In this document: piece by piece, positions 1-8,738 of the stretch | How positions within the stretch are numbered: position 1 is the stretch's first letter | How the letters are laid out: each line of letters opens with the position of its first letter | Origin: an uncultured Porphyromonadaceae bacterium | Lineage (GTDB): Bacteria > Bacteroidota > Bacteroidia > Bacteroidales > Muribaculaceae | Direction of reading: 5' to 3' | Length of the DNA: 28,928 bases | NCBI GenBank assembly: GCA_900550025.1 | Contig: URQP01000017.1 | Span: forward strand, 1 to 28,928 | Translations under genes and position numbers: made by a program | Notes under the pieces: generated by a model | Seen by the model: only the letters and a program-made list of their open reading frames with translations | Told to the model about the DNA's origin: nothing | The model's database searches: none

Positions 1-50
1 AGCCCCGCCGCGCCGATGGTACTGGGAAACCGGGAGAGCAGGTCGCCGCC
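1..50 (+). rRNA. rrf: 5S ribosomal RNA, 3' end (partial)
   Basis: The first 50 bases match the conserved 3' part of a bacterial 5S rRNA: the CGCCGATGGTACTG segment (11-24), the GGGAGAGCAGGTCGCCGCC helix IV/I strand (32-50), and an intervening short hairpin GGGAAACC. The 5' half lies before the window. A rho-independent terminator follows at 63-106, so this is the end of a ribosomal operon transcribed rightwards. The exact 3' end could be one or two bases further. Confidence 0.87.
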
Positions 51-62
51 CCCTTAGAGAGA

Positions 63-106
63 GAAGTGGAGACAGACGCAGGTCCGCCTCCACTTCCTTT
101 TTTTTT
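63..106 (+). terminator. rho-independent terminator of the ribosomal operon
   Basis: GAAGTGGAG (63-71) pairs perfectly with CTCCACTTC (88-96), giving a 9-bp stem with a 16-base loop. A run of nine T residues follows at 98-106. It sits directly after the 5S rRNA end, as expected for an rrn operon terminator. Confidence 0.85.
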
Positions 107-147
107 ATGCCACGCGGTTCTGCCTGCGCGGCTTTTTACGTCCGCCG

Positions 148-179
148 TTTGATTTTCCGGCTTCTAATTGCTACTTTTG
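148..179 (+). promoter_or_regulatory. Bacteroidetes-type promoter for the acyltransferase/regulator pair
   Basis: TTTG at 148-151, a 20-base spacer, then TACTTTTG (TAnnTTTG) at 172-179. This is a full match to the Bacteroidetes -33/-7 consensus. The predicted transcript would start near 186, about ten bases before the ATG at 196. Confidence 0.72.
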
Positions 180-195
180 CCTAAATAACCGAAAA

Positions 196-1179
196 ATGAA
201 GCTTTTTAAAGATACAAAAACAGATGAATTGATAGTCGGGTGGACTGAAGCTCCGACGGAACCGTTGCCGGATAATCCTCACCGTTCGGGAGCCGCTATC
301 GACAAACATGGGCATATACTCGGACATGCCCCTGAGTATGATGGCACCGACGAATCGAAGAAGCGGACAGTTCTTGATTATCAAGACTTCCGTAAAATGA
401 TTCCATTTTTTGAAGGCCGTCCTCATCTTGTGGCTAAAATAATGAAATGGTTGAAGATGGATGATGTGAATTATCTCCATCACCGCAACCTTGATACCCC
501 GGGGGCAAGATTTGTCAGGGGATTGCTTGATGATTTCCGTATAACTGAGCGGATTACAAATGCTTCTGTTCTTGAAAATTTGCCTGAGGGGCCTTTCATA
601 ACGGTTTCCAATCATCCTTTCGGAGCATTGGACGGAATAATGCTGATTGACATTATGGCGTCGCGCAGACCTGATTATAAGGTGATGGTGAATATGATAC
701 TTAATGCCATACGTGGCATGCGCCCTAATTTCATTGCTGTTGACCCGATGGCTTCTGACGATCCGAAAAAACGTCTTGCGACGATGAAAGGAATCAAAGA
801 GGCTATGCTGCACGTGAGGAACGGCCATCCATTGGGCTTTTTCCCTGCCGGTGCCATGTCTAAATTGAATTGGCGTCTCCGGATAGAAGACCGTGAGTGG
901 CAACCGTCGATAATCCGTTTGATAAGGCAATTGAATGTGCCGGTAATCCCGGTTTATTTTCATGGACATAATAGCTTGTGGTTTAATATTCTTGGTGTTG
1001 TCAGTTGGCAATTGCGCACATTGCGGCTTCCGGGAGAAGTGTTCGCCCATCATGATACGACGTATCATATATCTATCGGTAATATCATCACCCCTGAAGA
1101 ACAGCGTAATTATTCGAGTGATGAAGAATTCGGCAAAATGTTGCGTGCGCGTACATATTCATTGCGTTACCAAAAATAA
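196..1179 (+). CDS. PlsC-like lysophospholipid/lipid O-acyltransferase
   Basis: A 327-residue protein of the PlsC-type acyltransferase superfamily, which transfers fatty acyl groups from acyl-ACP or acyl-CoA to a lipid hydroxyl at the inner face of the membrane. The block NHPFGALDG holds the catalytic pair H140 and D146. The spacing is HX5D rather than the textbook HX4D, with FPAG (216-219) in place of FPEG. These are features I associate with the hemolysin-like acyltransferase branch of Bacteroidetes. There is no obvious membrane segment or signal peptide, and the first 100 residues are an extra N-terminal region. It starts about ten bases after a predicted transcription start and is followed six bases later by the SusR-like gene, so the two are probably co-transcribed. 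It could be the O-acyltransferase of glycine-lipid synthesis (GlsA), but no GlsB partner is present here, so no symbol is given. Confidence 0.8.
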   Translation: MKLFKDTKTDELIVGWTEAPTEPLPDNPHRSGAAIDKHGHILGHAPEYDGTDESKKRTVLDYQDFRKMIPFFEGRPHLVAKIMKWLKMDDVNYLHHRNLDTPGARFVRGLLDDFRITERITNASVLENLPEGPFITVSNHPFGALDGIMLIDIMASRRPDYKVMVNMILNAIRGMRPNFIAVDPMASDDPKKRLATMKGIKEAMLHVRNGHPLGFFPAGAMSKLNWRLRIEDREWQPSIIRLIRQLNVPVIPVYFHGHNSLWFNILGVVSWQLRTLRLPGEVFAHHDTTYHISIGNIITPEEQRNYSSDEEFGKMLRARTYSLRYQK

Positions 1180-1185
1180 TCTTTT

Positions 1186-2835
1186 ATGTCTTTCCGTCTT
1201 GCCATAGTAGTTCTGTTGTATTATGTGCCGTCACTTCTTTTGTCTGATTTGTCGGCTTCTGTACGCGATTCTGTGGATTTCTATATGTCACGGTTGGATG
1301 CTGTGCTGGAAGAAAAAGACGGGTATGAAAGATTGCGCTTGGATAAAATAGCGGATGCTAAGAAGCAACTGCTTTCTCTCAAAGAGACGGATACGGAAAA
1401 ATTATATGGACTTTACACTACATTGTTTGACCAATATCAGTATTTGTGTTTTGATTCGGCTTTCGTTTATGCAAAAAAAATACACAATCTTGCGTTGCGT
1501 GAGAATAATGCCGATATGGAGCGTTCAGCATTGCTTATGCTTGCTTATTGCAATGATTCTGCCGGGTTGTTTTTAGAGGCGAAGGATTATTTGGCTGAAA
1601 TAGATTCTACGAAAATCTCACCTTTGTTGAAGCAGGCATTGTATTCGTGTTATTCAAAGCTGTATCTTGATATGGCCTTGTCGATAGGAATATCACCTTA
1701 TGAGCAGCTTTATTTAGACAAGTCGGTAGCTTATAGCAAGGCGATAATTGATTTGCACGGGAATCGTCAGTCATTATTCTCAAAGATTCAGGAACTGAAT
1801 ATATACCGTTGCCGTGGAGATTATGGTTCCGGAATAAAGATAACCGGCGAGATACTGAAGAACCCTGATTTGGATGAACGTAGCAGGGCACTGTGTCTCG
1901 GCACGTTAGCTATGTTCCATCTTGCACAGGGTGATACTGTCAAGGGTGTGGAATATTTGACAGAAACGGCTATTTATGATGTGAAATTAGCCGTTAAAGA
2001 AAGTTCCGCATTAGCGGATCTTGCTGATATTGCCTATAAATATGGTTTCATCGACCGTGCATATTATTATATAACATTGTCGATGGACAATGCTATCTCG
2101 TTTAACGCGCGCCATCGTAAATTGGAGTCGGGCGAGATTCTTCCCATCATAGAAAGTAACAGATATGAGATAGAGCGTCAGGGCAAGAACAGATTGTTCG
2201 TTGCCTTGTCGTTTGTCGTGATGTTGCTTGTCTCTCTTGTAGTTGCAATTTATTTTATATTAAGGCAAGTGCGCCAATTAAAAGCAAGAGGTAAGCTTAT
2301 ATTGCAGAAGAATAATGATTTGAGGGCATCGTATAAGAAATTACGGGAAGCGAGCGTGTTGAAAGAGAAATACATAGGCTATTTCTTCGGACTTAATCGT
2401 AAATATATGTCGGAGATGGAGCGTTTCAAACTTGCCGCCGGACGGAAATTGGCGGCACGTCAATATGCCGAGTTGCAGCAATTCTTGAAATCGGGTAATA
2501 CGAAACAAGATAAGGAAGCAAAATTTGCGATATTCGACCAGATGTTTTTGAAGCTGTTCCCCGGGTTTGTAAGCGGTTTTAATGAATTGTTCGAGGAGCA
2601 GTTTAAAGTGGAGCTTCCTTCTCCTTCCATGCTTACACCTGAATTGAGGATATTTGCCTTGATAAGGCTTGGTGTCACCGATAATGAAAAGATAGCGGAG
2701 TTTCTTAATTATTCGGTGAACACGATAAATACGTATAAGACGAAGGTGAAGAACCGTTCTATTGTGCCTAATACAGAATTTGAGAAACACATTATGAAAA
2801 TAGAATCGTTTTCGGCCGACGAAGAACCTGTATAG
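1186..2835 (+). CDS. SusR-like membrane-spanning transcriptional regulator (periplasmic TPR sensor, cytoplasmic HTH)
   Basis: A 549-residue protein with the layout of Bacteroides SusR and related regulators. An N-terminal signal segment (about 1-24) is followed by a helical, TPR-like periplasmic region (about 30-330) and one membrane helix (about 336-360, core FVALSFVVMLLVSLVVAIYF). A charged coiled-coil linker follows to about 400, then a C-terminal region whose residues 485-525 (LTPELRIFALIRLGVTDNEK, then SVNTINTYKTKVKNR) look like a LuxR-type helix-turn-helix. SusR senses oligosaccharide in the periplasm and switches on its sus operon from the membrane. The position directly upstream of the SusC/SusD/SusE/GH13 genes fits the same job. 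There are only six bases between the acyltransferase stop and this ATG. The ligand is inferred from context, not from sequence. Confidence 0.82.
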   Translation: MSFRLAIVVLLYYVPSLLLSDLSASVRDSVDFYMSRLDAVLEEKDGYERLRLDKIADAKKQLLSLKETDTEKLYGLYTTLFDQYQYLCFDSAFVYAKKIHNLALRENNADMERSALLMLAYCNDSAGLFLEAKDYLAEIDSTKISPLLKQALYSCYSKLYLDMALSIGISPYEQLYLDKSVAYSKAIIDLHGNRQSLFSKIQELNIYRCRGDYGSGIKITGEILKNPDLDERSRALCLGTLAMFHLAQGDTVKGVEYLTETAIYDVKLAVKESSALADLADIAYKYGFIDRAYYYITLSMDNAISFNARHRKLESGEILPIIESNRYEIERQGKNRLFVALSFVVMLLVSLVVAIYFILRQVRQLKARGKLILQKNNDLRASYKKLREASVLKEKYIGYFFGLNRKYMSEMERFKLAAGRKLAARQYAELQQFLKSGNTKQDKEAKFAIFDQMFLKLFPGFVSGFNELFEEQFKVELPSPSMLTPELRIFALIRLGVTDNEKIAEFLNYSVNTINTYKTKVKNRSIVPNTEFEKHIMKIESFSADEEPV

Positions 2836-2839
2836 GCCG

Positions 2840-2868
2840 ATATTTCATATGGGAATGGAAATATTTTT
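2840..2868 (+). terminator. weak A/T-rich hairpin after the regulator gene
   Basis: ATATTTC (2840-2846) can pair with GAAATAT (2858-2864), and TTTTATTATA continues from the end of the stem. The stem is short and A/T-rich, so termination would be weak. It lies five bases after the stop codon of the SusR-like gene. Confidence 0.35.
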
Positions 2869-2955
2869 ATTATATAATTTTGAGAAACAATTGCTGTGAA
2901 TCAGTGGGTTATCTTTTTAAACCATTATATTTTCAATAGATAAAACAGTCCGTTG

Positions 2956-2987
2956 TTGATGTTGGGATGGTAGATGTGATAATTTTG
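2956..2987 (+). promoter_or_regulatory. candidate promoter of the susC operon
   Basis: TAATTTTG at 2980-2987 fits the -7 element TAnnTTTG. A TTG at 2956-2958 lies 21 bases upstream as a partial -33 element, which is weaker than consensus and would suit a promoter that needs an activator such as the SusR-like protein. The leader to the susC ATG (3051) would be about 55 bases. The rest of the 215-base gap (2836-3050) is A/T-rich, with no gene visible. Confidence 0.55.
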
Positions 2988-2999
2988 TAATCGACAAAC

Positions 3000-3009
3000 C
3001 TATCGATAG
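3000..3009. promoter_or_regulatory. 10-bp perfect palindrome in the susC leader
   Basis: CTATCGATAG is a perfect inverted repeat just downstream of the predicted susC transcription start. It could be a protein-binding site, but a 10-base palindrome can arise by chance and no second copy was noticed nearby. Confidence 0.25.
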
Positions 3010-3050
3010 ATTATTTTATTTACCTAACTAAAAATTACTATCCCTTTACA

Positions 3051-6001
3051 ATGAAAACCTCTTGGTTAAGATTGATATGCCTCAGTTGCATATTATTGAG
3101 TTTTGTTTCTGTGAGGGCACAGTCGTTTGAAGTGACGGGGCGGGTTTTTGATTCAAATAAAGAGCCGTTGCCCGGGGCGACAGTGCGAGTGAAAGACGCT
3201 AATATCGGCGTGGCGACCGGTGTTGACGGAGCATATCGTATCAGTGTACCATCTGAAAATTCTATTTTGGTAATTTCATTTGTTGGTACTACTCCTGAAG
3301 AAATCGTAGTTGGGAACAGACGTGTTTTGGATGTTACACTGTACGATTCCTCCATCGCTTTGAATGAAGTGGTGGCTATCGGTTAAGAAGAAAGACTTGA
3401 CAGGAGCCATAACTTCTATCAATGAAAAAGATTTGAACCATGGTACGGTCTCTCCTGACCGTATGCTTGTCGGCAAAGTCGCGGGAGTGCAGGTTATACC
3501 GAGTGGAGGCGCTCCCGGTTCGGGTAGCCGTATCCGCATCCGTGGCGGAGCGTCGTTGACAGCAAGCAATGACCCGCTTATCGTGCTTGACGGAGTCCCT
3601 TTGGAGAATGACGGGGTTGCCGGGTCGCCGAGTTTGTTGAGCACGATTAATCCTAACGACATCGAGTCGATGAATATTTTAAAGGATGCGTCGGCTACTG
3701 CAATCTATGGTTCACGCGCATCGAACGGTGTCATAATCATCACCACAAAAAAGGCTTCTTTAGGGCAGCCGGTCCGTGTTAATTTCAGTACGCAATTCTC
3801 TTTGTCGACGATAGCCGATAAATTGGATGTGCTTTCAGCAAATGAGATAAGGGATATTGTCAATAATAATCCGCGCAGTTCCGATGAATATCGTTCTTTG
3901 CTCGGCACGGCCGATACCGACTGGCAGGATGAGATTTATCAGGAAGCGTTCGGGACTGACAATAATCTCAGTGTCTCAGGTTCGATAAAAGATGTGCTTC
4001 CTTATAGTGTTTCCTTAGGTTATTTGAATGAGAAAGGGATATTGAAGACTGGCAAGATGGAGCGTATGACGGCTTCTGTTAATTTGAATCCGCGTTTGTT
4101 TGACAATCATTTGAAAATCGACGTGTCTGTGAAGGGCTCGAAGATAAACAACCGTTTTGCCAATACCGACGCTATCCAGACGGCTGTCTCGTTCGATCCC
4201 ACACAGCCTGTCAAAGCTCAGGGCTTTGATAAATACGGAGGATATTTCACGTGGCTTCTGCCTGACGGCTCATTGAAGACACAAGCTCCTACAAACCCGG
4301 CATTGCTGTTGGATACTTATTCTAACACATCACGTGTCTATCGTGCAATAACCAATGCCCAAATCGACTACCGTTTCCATTTCTTCGAGGATATGCATGC
4401 CGTCCTTAATCTGGGCTATGATTATTCAGACGGGGAAGGTCTTGTTCAGGTGCCTGAATGGGCTCCGCAAATGGCTTCCCGCAACGGACAGTATATGGAA
4501 TATGCGAGCAGCAAGAAGAATAAGCTGCTGGAATTCTATCTGAACTATACGAAGGATGTGCCCGCAATACAGAGCAGTTTTGATGTTACAGCAGGTTATA
4601 CTTATCAGGATTGGTTGACGCATACTGATAATTTCACCGACTACAGCGCTACCGGTGAGGAGGTTGATGTACCTGATTTTCCTTTCGACGAAACCCGTGT
4701 CACGTTGATTTCGGCTTTCGGGCGTTTGAATTATTCGTTGATGGACAAATATCTTCTTACGGCCACTGTGCGCCGCGACGGCTCGTCGCGTTTCCATCCG
4801 GATACACGTTGGGGAACGTTCCCTTCAGTGGCGCTTGCTTGGCGTTTGAAGGAGGAATTTTTGAAAGATGCGGATAAGGTTGACGAGTTGAAATTGCGTG
4901 TAGGCTACGGACAGACCGGACAACAGGATATTTATCAGTATTATCCATATTTGTCGAGGTACGAAGTTAGCTCAAATGTGGTGCAACAGCAATTCGGCGA
5001 CAAATATTATTATATGTACCGTCCGTCGGCCTACGACAGTGAAATTAAATGGGAGACTACCGAGACATGGAACGCTGCCGTTGATTTTGGATTTTTTGAC
5101 AACCGTTTGAGCGGTAGCTTGGATTTCTATATCAAAAAGACGAAGGATTTGCTTGCCACTGTCAGCGTTCCGGCAGGTAGCAACTTCAGCAACCAGTTGA
5201 TATCAAATGTGGGCAGCTTGGAAAACAAAGGTTTTGAGTTGACCCTGAACGCCGATTTGATTAGGTCGAAAGATTGGAACTGGACCGCTTCCTTCAATAT
5301 TGCATATAATAACAATAAAGTGACTAAACTGACATTGGTAGACAGTGACGATTATGAAGGCATCCCGCAAGGTTGGATTTTCGGTTCTACCGGAGGGACT
5401 GTGCAAATACATAGCGTAGGCTACAACACATTCTCATACTACCTTTACAAGCAGGTATATGACGAGAACGGCCGCCCGCTGGAAGGCGTTTATGAGGATT
5501 TGAACCACGACGGAAGAATCAACAGCGACGACCTTTACCGCACAAAATCGGCAGAGCCTAAAGTGACTATGGGATTAAGCACATCTCTTTCCTATAAGGA
5601 TTGGACGCTTAGCACCACCTTACGTGGTAGTTTCGGTAATTATGTCTATAATAACATGAATTCCGGACTTGCTTGCAACTTACAGCAATATCCTTAGTCC
5701 GAGCCAGGCTATTATGAATGCTCCGCGCAATGTGCTTGAGAGCGGTTTCTATTTAGGACAGCCGTTGTCGGATTATTATTTGGAAAACGCTTCGTTCGTC
5801 AAGATGGATAACCTGAGCCTTACTTATGATTTCGGGATGGTGTTTAAAGAGAAAATCGGCATAACCGGCACTCTTATGGTGCAGAATGTGTTTACAATAA
5901 CAAAATATTCAGGTATAGACCCGGAAATAGCCGGCGGTGTCGACCGCAGCTTCTATCCGCGTCCGAGAATCTTTATGCTTGGATTCAACATTAACTATTA
6001 A
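3051..6001 (+). pseudogene. susC: SusC-like TonB-dependent outer-membrane transporter, broken by two frameshifts
   Basis: Three consecutive pieces make one SusC family protein. Frame 1 (3051-3386) has a signal peptide ending near VRAQ, the carboxypeptidase-regulatory-like domain and the start of the [15 protein letters not shown] motif. Frame 2 (about 3382-5697) has the TonB plug (DGVPLEN region) and most of the beta-barrel. Frame 3 (about 5669-6001) has the last strands, ending in an aromatic-rich tail (MLGFNINY). At 3381-3387 the expected YGT residues are missing, consistent with an 11-base deletion. At 5668-5675 TTGC is repeated in tandem, consistent with a 4-base insertion. Restoring both gives exactly 986 codons, close to normal SusC length. 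SusC forms the channel that pulls oligosaccharides through the outer membrane with its SusD lid. As read here no full-length transporter can be made. Sequence or assembly error is the main alternative. Confidence 0.85.
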
Positions 6002-6013
6002 AATCGGAATGTT

Positions 6014-7621
6014 ATGAAAAAATATATATTGAGATATGCGGCATTATTGTCGGGCGCATTTTTGCTGATGCAGTCATCGACATCGTGTCTGGATGATCTT
6101 GACCGTTTTCCGGTCAATGACCTTACTTCTGAGAAAGTGTATTCTTCTTTCGAGGGATATAAATCTGTCCTTGCCAAGGTTTATGGAGCTTATGGCAATG
6201 TAGGAAACGATTTGGCCACTAAGGACGATATTACTATGGGTGACGGAGCCTCTGCCGATTTTGTGAGGTGCATGTTCAATTTGGAATGCCTGACGACAGA
6301 AGAGGCCATATGCACATGGACAGATGCCGGCATACCTGATTTGAATTATATGAGTTGGTCGGCGAACAATACGTTTATCTCAGGATTGTATTACAGGTCG
6401 ATGTATCAGATTTCATTGGCCAATGAATTTTTAAGAGAATCTACCGGTGACAAGATTGCTGAACGCGGCATATCGGGTTCGGATGCGGAAGAGATAGAAT
6501 ATTTCAGAGCGGAGGCCCGGTTCCTTCGTGCGTTTCAATATTGGGTGATGATGAACGCGTTCGGCAATCCACCTTTTGTCGACGAGAATTCCCCCGTGGG
6601 TAAGGATTTGCCTCCGCAAAAATCGAGGTCGGAGATTTTTGCTTATATAGAAAGCGAGCTGAAAGATATAGAGGATAAACTTAAAGCTCCAAAGTCGAAT
6701 GAATATGGGCGTGCTGACCAGGCCGCCTGCTGGGCTTTGCTTGCAAGGATGTATCTTAACGCTGAAGTCTATACCGGCGAGCCGCGTTATACGGATGCCA
6801 TTACTTATTGCAATAAGATATTAGTGCCGGGATATTATTCTTTAAAACCCGATTATGCGGAATTGTTCATGGCCGATAATGATGTGAACAATCCGGAGGT
6901 CATCATGCCTATCTGCTATGACGGGCAGCATAACAAGGGTTATGGCGGTACGTCGTTCTTGATTAATGCCTCGTTTATCATCACTCGGGATGATACTCCG
7001 GACATAAATTTCCAATAATATTTCGGAATGGGCGGACTTGGAGGATGGTACGGCAACCGTTCCCGCAAGGAATTGCCTGAACGGTTTGACGATAACGACG
7101 GAAGGCGTTTGTTCTTCGGAAATAATCCGGATGTCGACAATGTGAACGAATTCGAGCAGGGACTTGCGGTCGCTAAATTCCGCAATGTGACATCTGCAGG
7201 CGAGTATGGCTCCAACTTCCAAGAGGCGTTTGCCGATACGGATTTTCCGTTGTTCCGTCTTGCCGAGATTTATTTGATTTATGCGGAATCCGTACTCCGT
7301 GGTGGTGCAGGCGGAGATATGGGCAAGGCCGTGGGTTACTTTAACGAATTGCGCGGGAGGGCTTACGGCGACGATTCTGCGGATGTTGCAAGCATTACGC
7401 TTGACGACATTCTGACAGAACGTTCCAAGGAACTTTACTGGGAATGTTGCCGTCGTACCGACTTGATTCGTTACGGATTGTTCACTTCCGGGAATTATTT
7501 GTGGCAATGGAAAGGCGGTGTGAAAGAAGGAATCGGTGTGAGCGACGATTTGAATCTGTTCCCCATTCCTGCAACAGATATTATGGCCAATCCGAATTTG
7601 AAGCAAAATGAAGGTTATTAA
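6014..7621 (+). pseudogene. susD: SusD-like outer-membrane glycan-binding lipoprotein, interrupted by an in-frame stop
   Basis: Two pieces in the same reading frame form one RagB/SusD protein. Residues 1-334 have a lipoprotein signal (SSTSC, C25, followed by LDDLD), the N-terminal SusD region and TPR-type helices (AEARFLRAFQYWVMM). After a TAA at 7016-7018 the frame continues without a break through YFGMGGLGG, the family-typical FRLAEIYLIYAES and LTERSKELYWECCRRTDLIRY motifs, to the C-terminal FPIPATDIMANPNLKQNEGY. The complete frame is 536 codons, normal for SusD. The gene starts 12 bases after susC, as is usual for the pair. SusD binds the glycan on the cell surface and closes over SusC. 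The stop removes the C-terminal third, so a functional protein is unlikely unless the stop is suppressed or is a sequence error. Confidence 0.87.
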
Positions 7622-7640
7622 CAATTAAAAGATATTTGTC

Positions 7641-8738
7641 ATGAAAAATATAATAAGGGATTTATCTGCTTTTTGCCTGATTCTTTCCGCATTCTGTTCC
7701 TGTGATACGGATTTGGACAATATAATGATTGCTCCGACTTCCGCTCCCGGAAATTTTGCGGTCGACAACGACGACCCGTTGGTCTGTTCGTCGGAAAACG
7801 CGGCCGATACGGCGTTTGTGTTCAGTTGGTCCCCTGCCGATTTCGGTAGGAATATCACTTCTACCTATTCGTTGCAGTTTTCTGCCACCGACGATTTCAG
7901 CGAGGTTCAGGAAATAGCCGTAGGCAACAATATGTTGGAAGCGGGGGTTACTTCAGACAATCTTAACACGATAATGCATGGCCTCGGAATGCCTATTGAC
8001 GTGCCTTCGGACTTGTTGGTAAGAGTGAAGGCGCGGCCGATGGTGCTGGGGTCTTCCACGCCTGCTCTTCCGGAACTTTATTCAGAGTCGGTGCAGTCGG
8101 TGAATGTTACTTCTTATGCGTTGGCTCCTTTCCATTTGCTTGGCTCGATGTTCGGGGCATGGCTTACCGGTGACCCTTACGCATGGGATATTACGAATTA
8201 TCGGTATGTTATGTTCCGTGATGACCCATTGTCGAAAGATACCTATACTGGGCATTTTCTCGGGTTTAATCCGGTGACATACGAGGGGCAGATAAAGTTT
8301 CAGGCCGATGGCGATTTGGGTACATACACACAGTACGGTGTGACTGATGGAAAGCTTTCTTTGACAGGCGCGAACGTTGAGCCGGCGGAAGGCGGCTATT
8401 ATACGATAACTTGCAGTTTGAGCGATATGTCGTTTTCGATGGTGCCTTACGATGCAAGCGGCGCAGTGGAATATGGAAGCATGAGCATGTCGGGTTCTGC
8501 CGTGAACGGGACTGTCGAGCTTGAGCAGACCTTCTATGATGCCCATATATGGAGCGCCGATAACGTGGAGCTTACTGTTGGCGAGGCGGCTTTTGAAAGT
8601 GGCTCTAAGGTGTGGGCCGGTACTACTTTCCCATGGGGAAAAGATTCCGGAAATGGCAGCATCAATATAACCAAAGCAGGTACTTATTACGTGAAATTCT
8701 GTGATTTGACAGGGCATTACGTATTCTATGAAAAGTAA
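7641..8738 (+). CDS. SusE/SusF-like surface glycan-binding lipoprotein
   Basis: A 365-residue outer-membrane lipoprotein. The signal peptide ends at C21 (or C19) followed by DTDLD, the acidic pattern associated with export to the Bacteroidetes cell surface. Residues about 28-155 form the SusE-type N-terminal Ig-like domain. The rest (from about LLGSMFGAWLTGDPYAW) resembles the carbohydrate-binding modules of SusE/SusF, with family-like stretches such as TYEGQIKFQADGD and the ending GTYYVKFCDLTGHYVFY. SusE proteins hold starch-like glycans at the surface and have no catalytic role. It lies 19 bases after susD and overlaps the following GH13 gene by 11 bases. It is intact, unlike its two upstream partners. 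Confidence 0.83.
   Translation: MKNIIRDLSAFCLILSAFCSCDTDLDNIMIAPTSAPGNFAVDNDDPLVCSSENAADTAFVFSWSPADFGRNITSTYSLQFSATDDFSEVQEIAVGNNMLEAGVTSDNLNTIMHGLGMPIDVPSDLLVRVKARPMVLGSSTPALPELYSESVQSVNVTSYALAPFHLLGSMFGAWLTGDPYAWDITNYRYVMFRDDPLSKDTYTGHFLGFNPVTYEGQIKFQADGDLGTYTQYGVTDGKLSLTGANVEPAEGGYYTITCSLSDMSFSMVPYDASGAVEYGSMSMSGSAVNGTVELEQTFYDAHIWSADNVELTVGEAAFESGSKVWAGTTFPWGKDSGNGSINITKAGTYYVKFCDLTGHYVFYEK

Noticed and set aside
3051..7621. Programmed frameshifting or stop recoding to make intact SusC/SusD
   Set aside because: No slippery heptamer or downstream structure was noticed, and the lesions fit an 11-base loss, a 4-base gain and a plain TAA. Strand-slippage mutation or sequence error is simpler.
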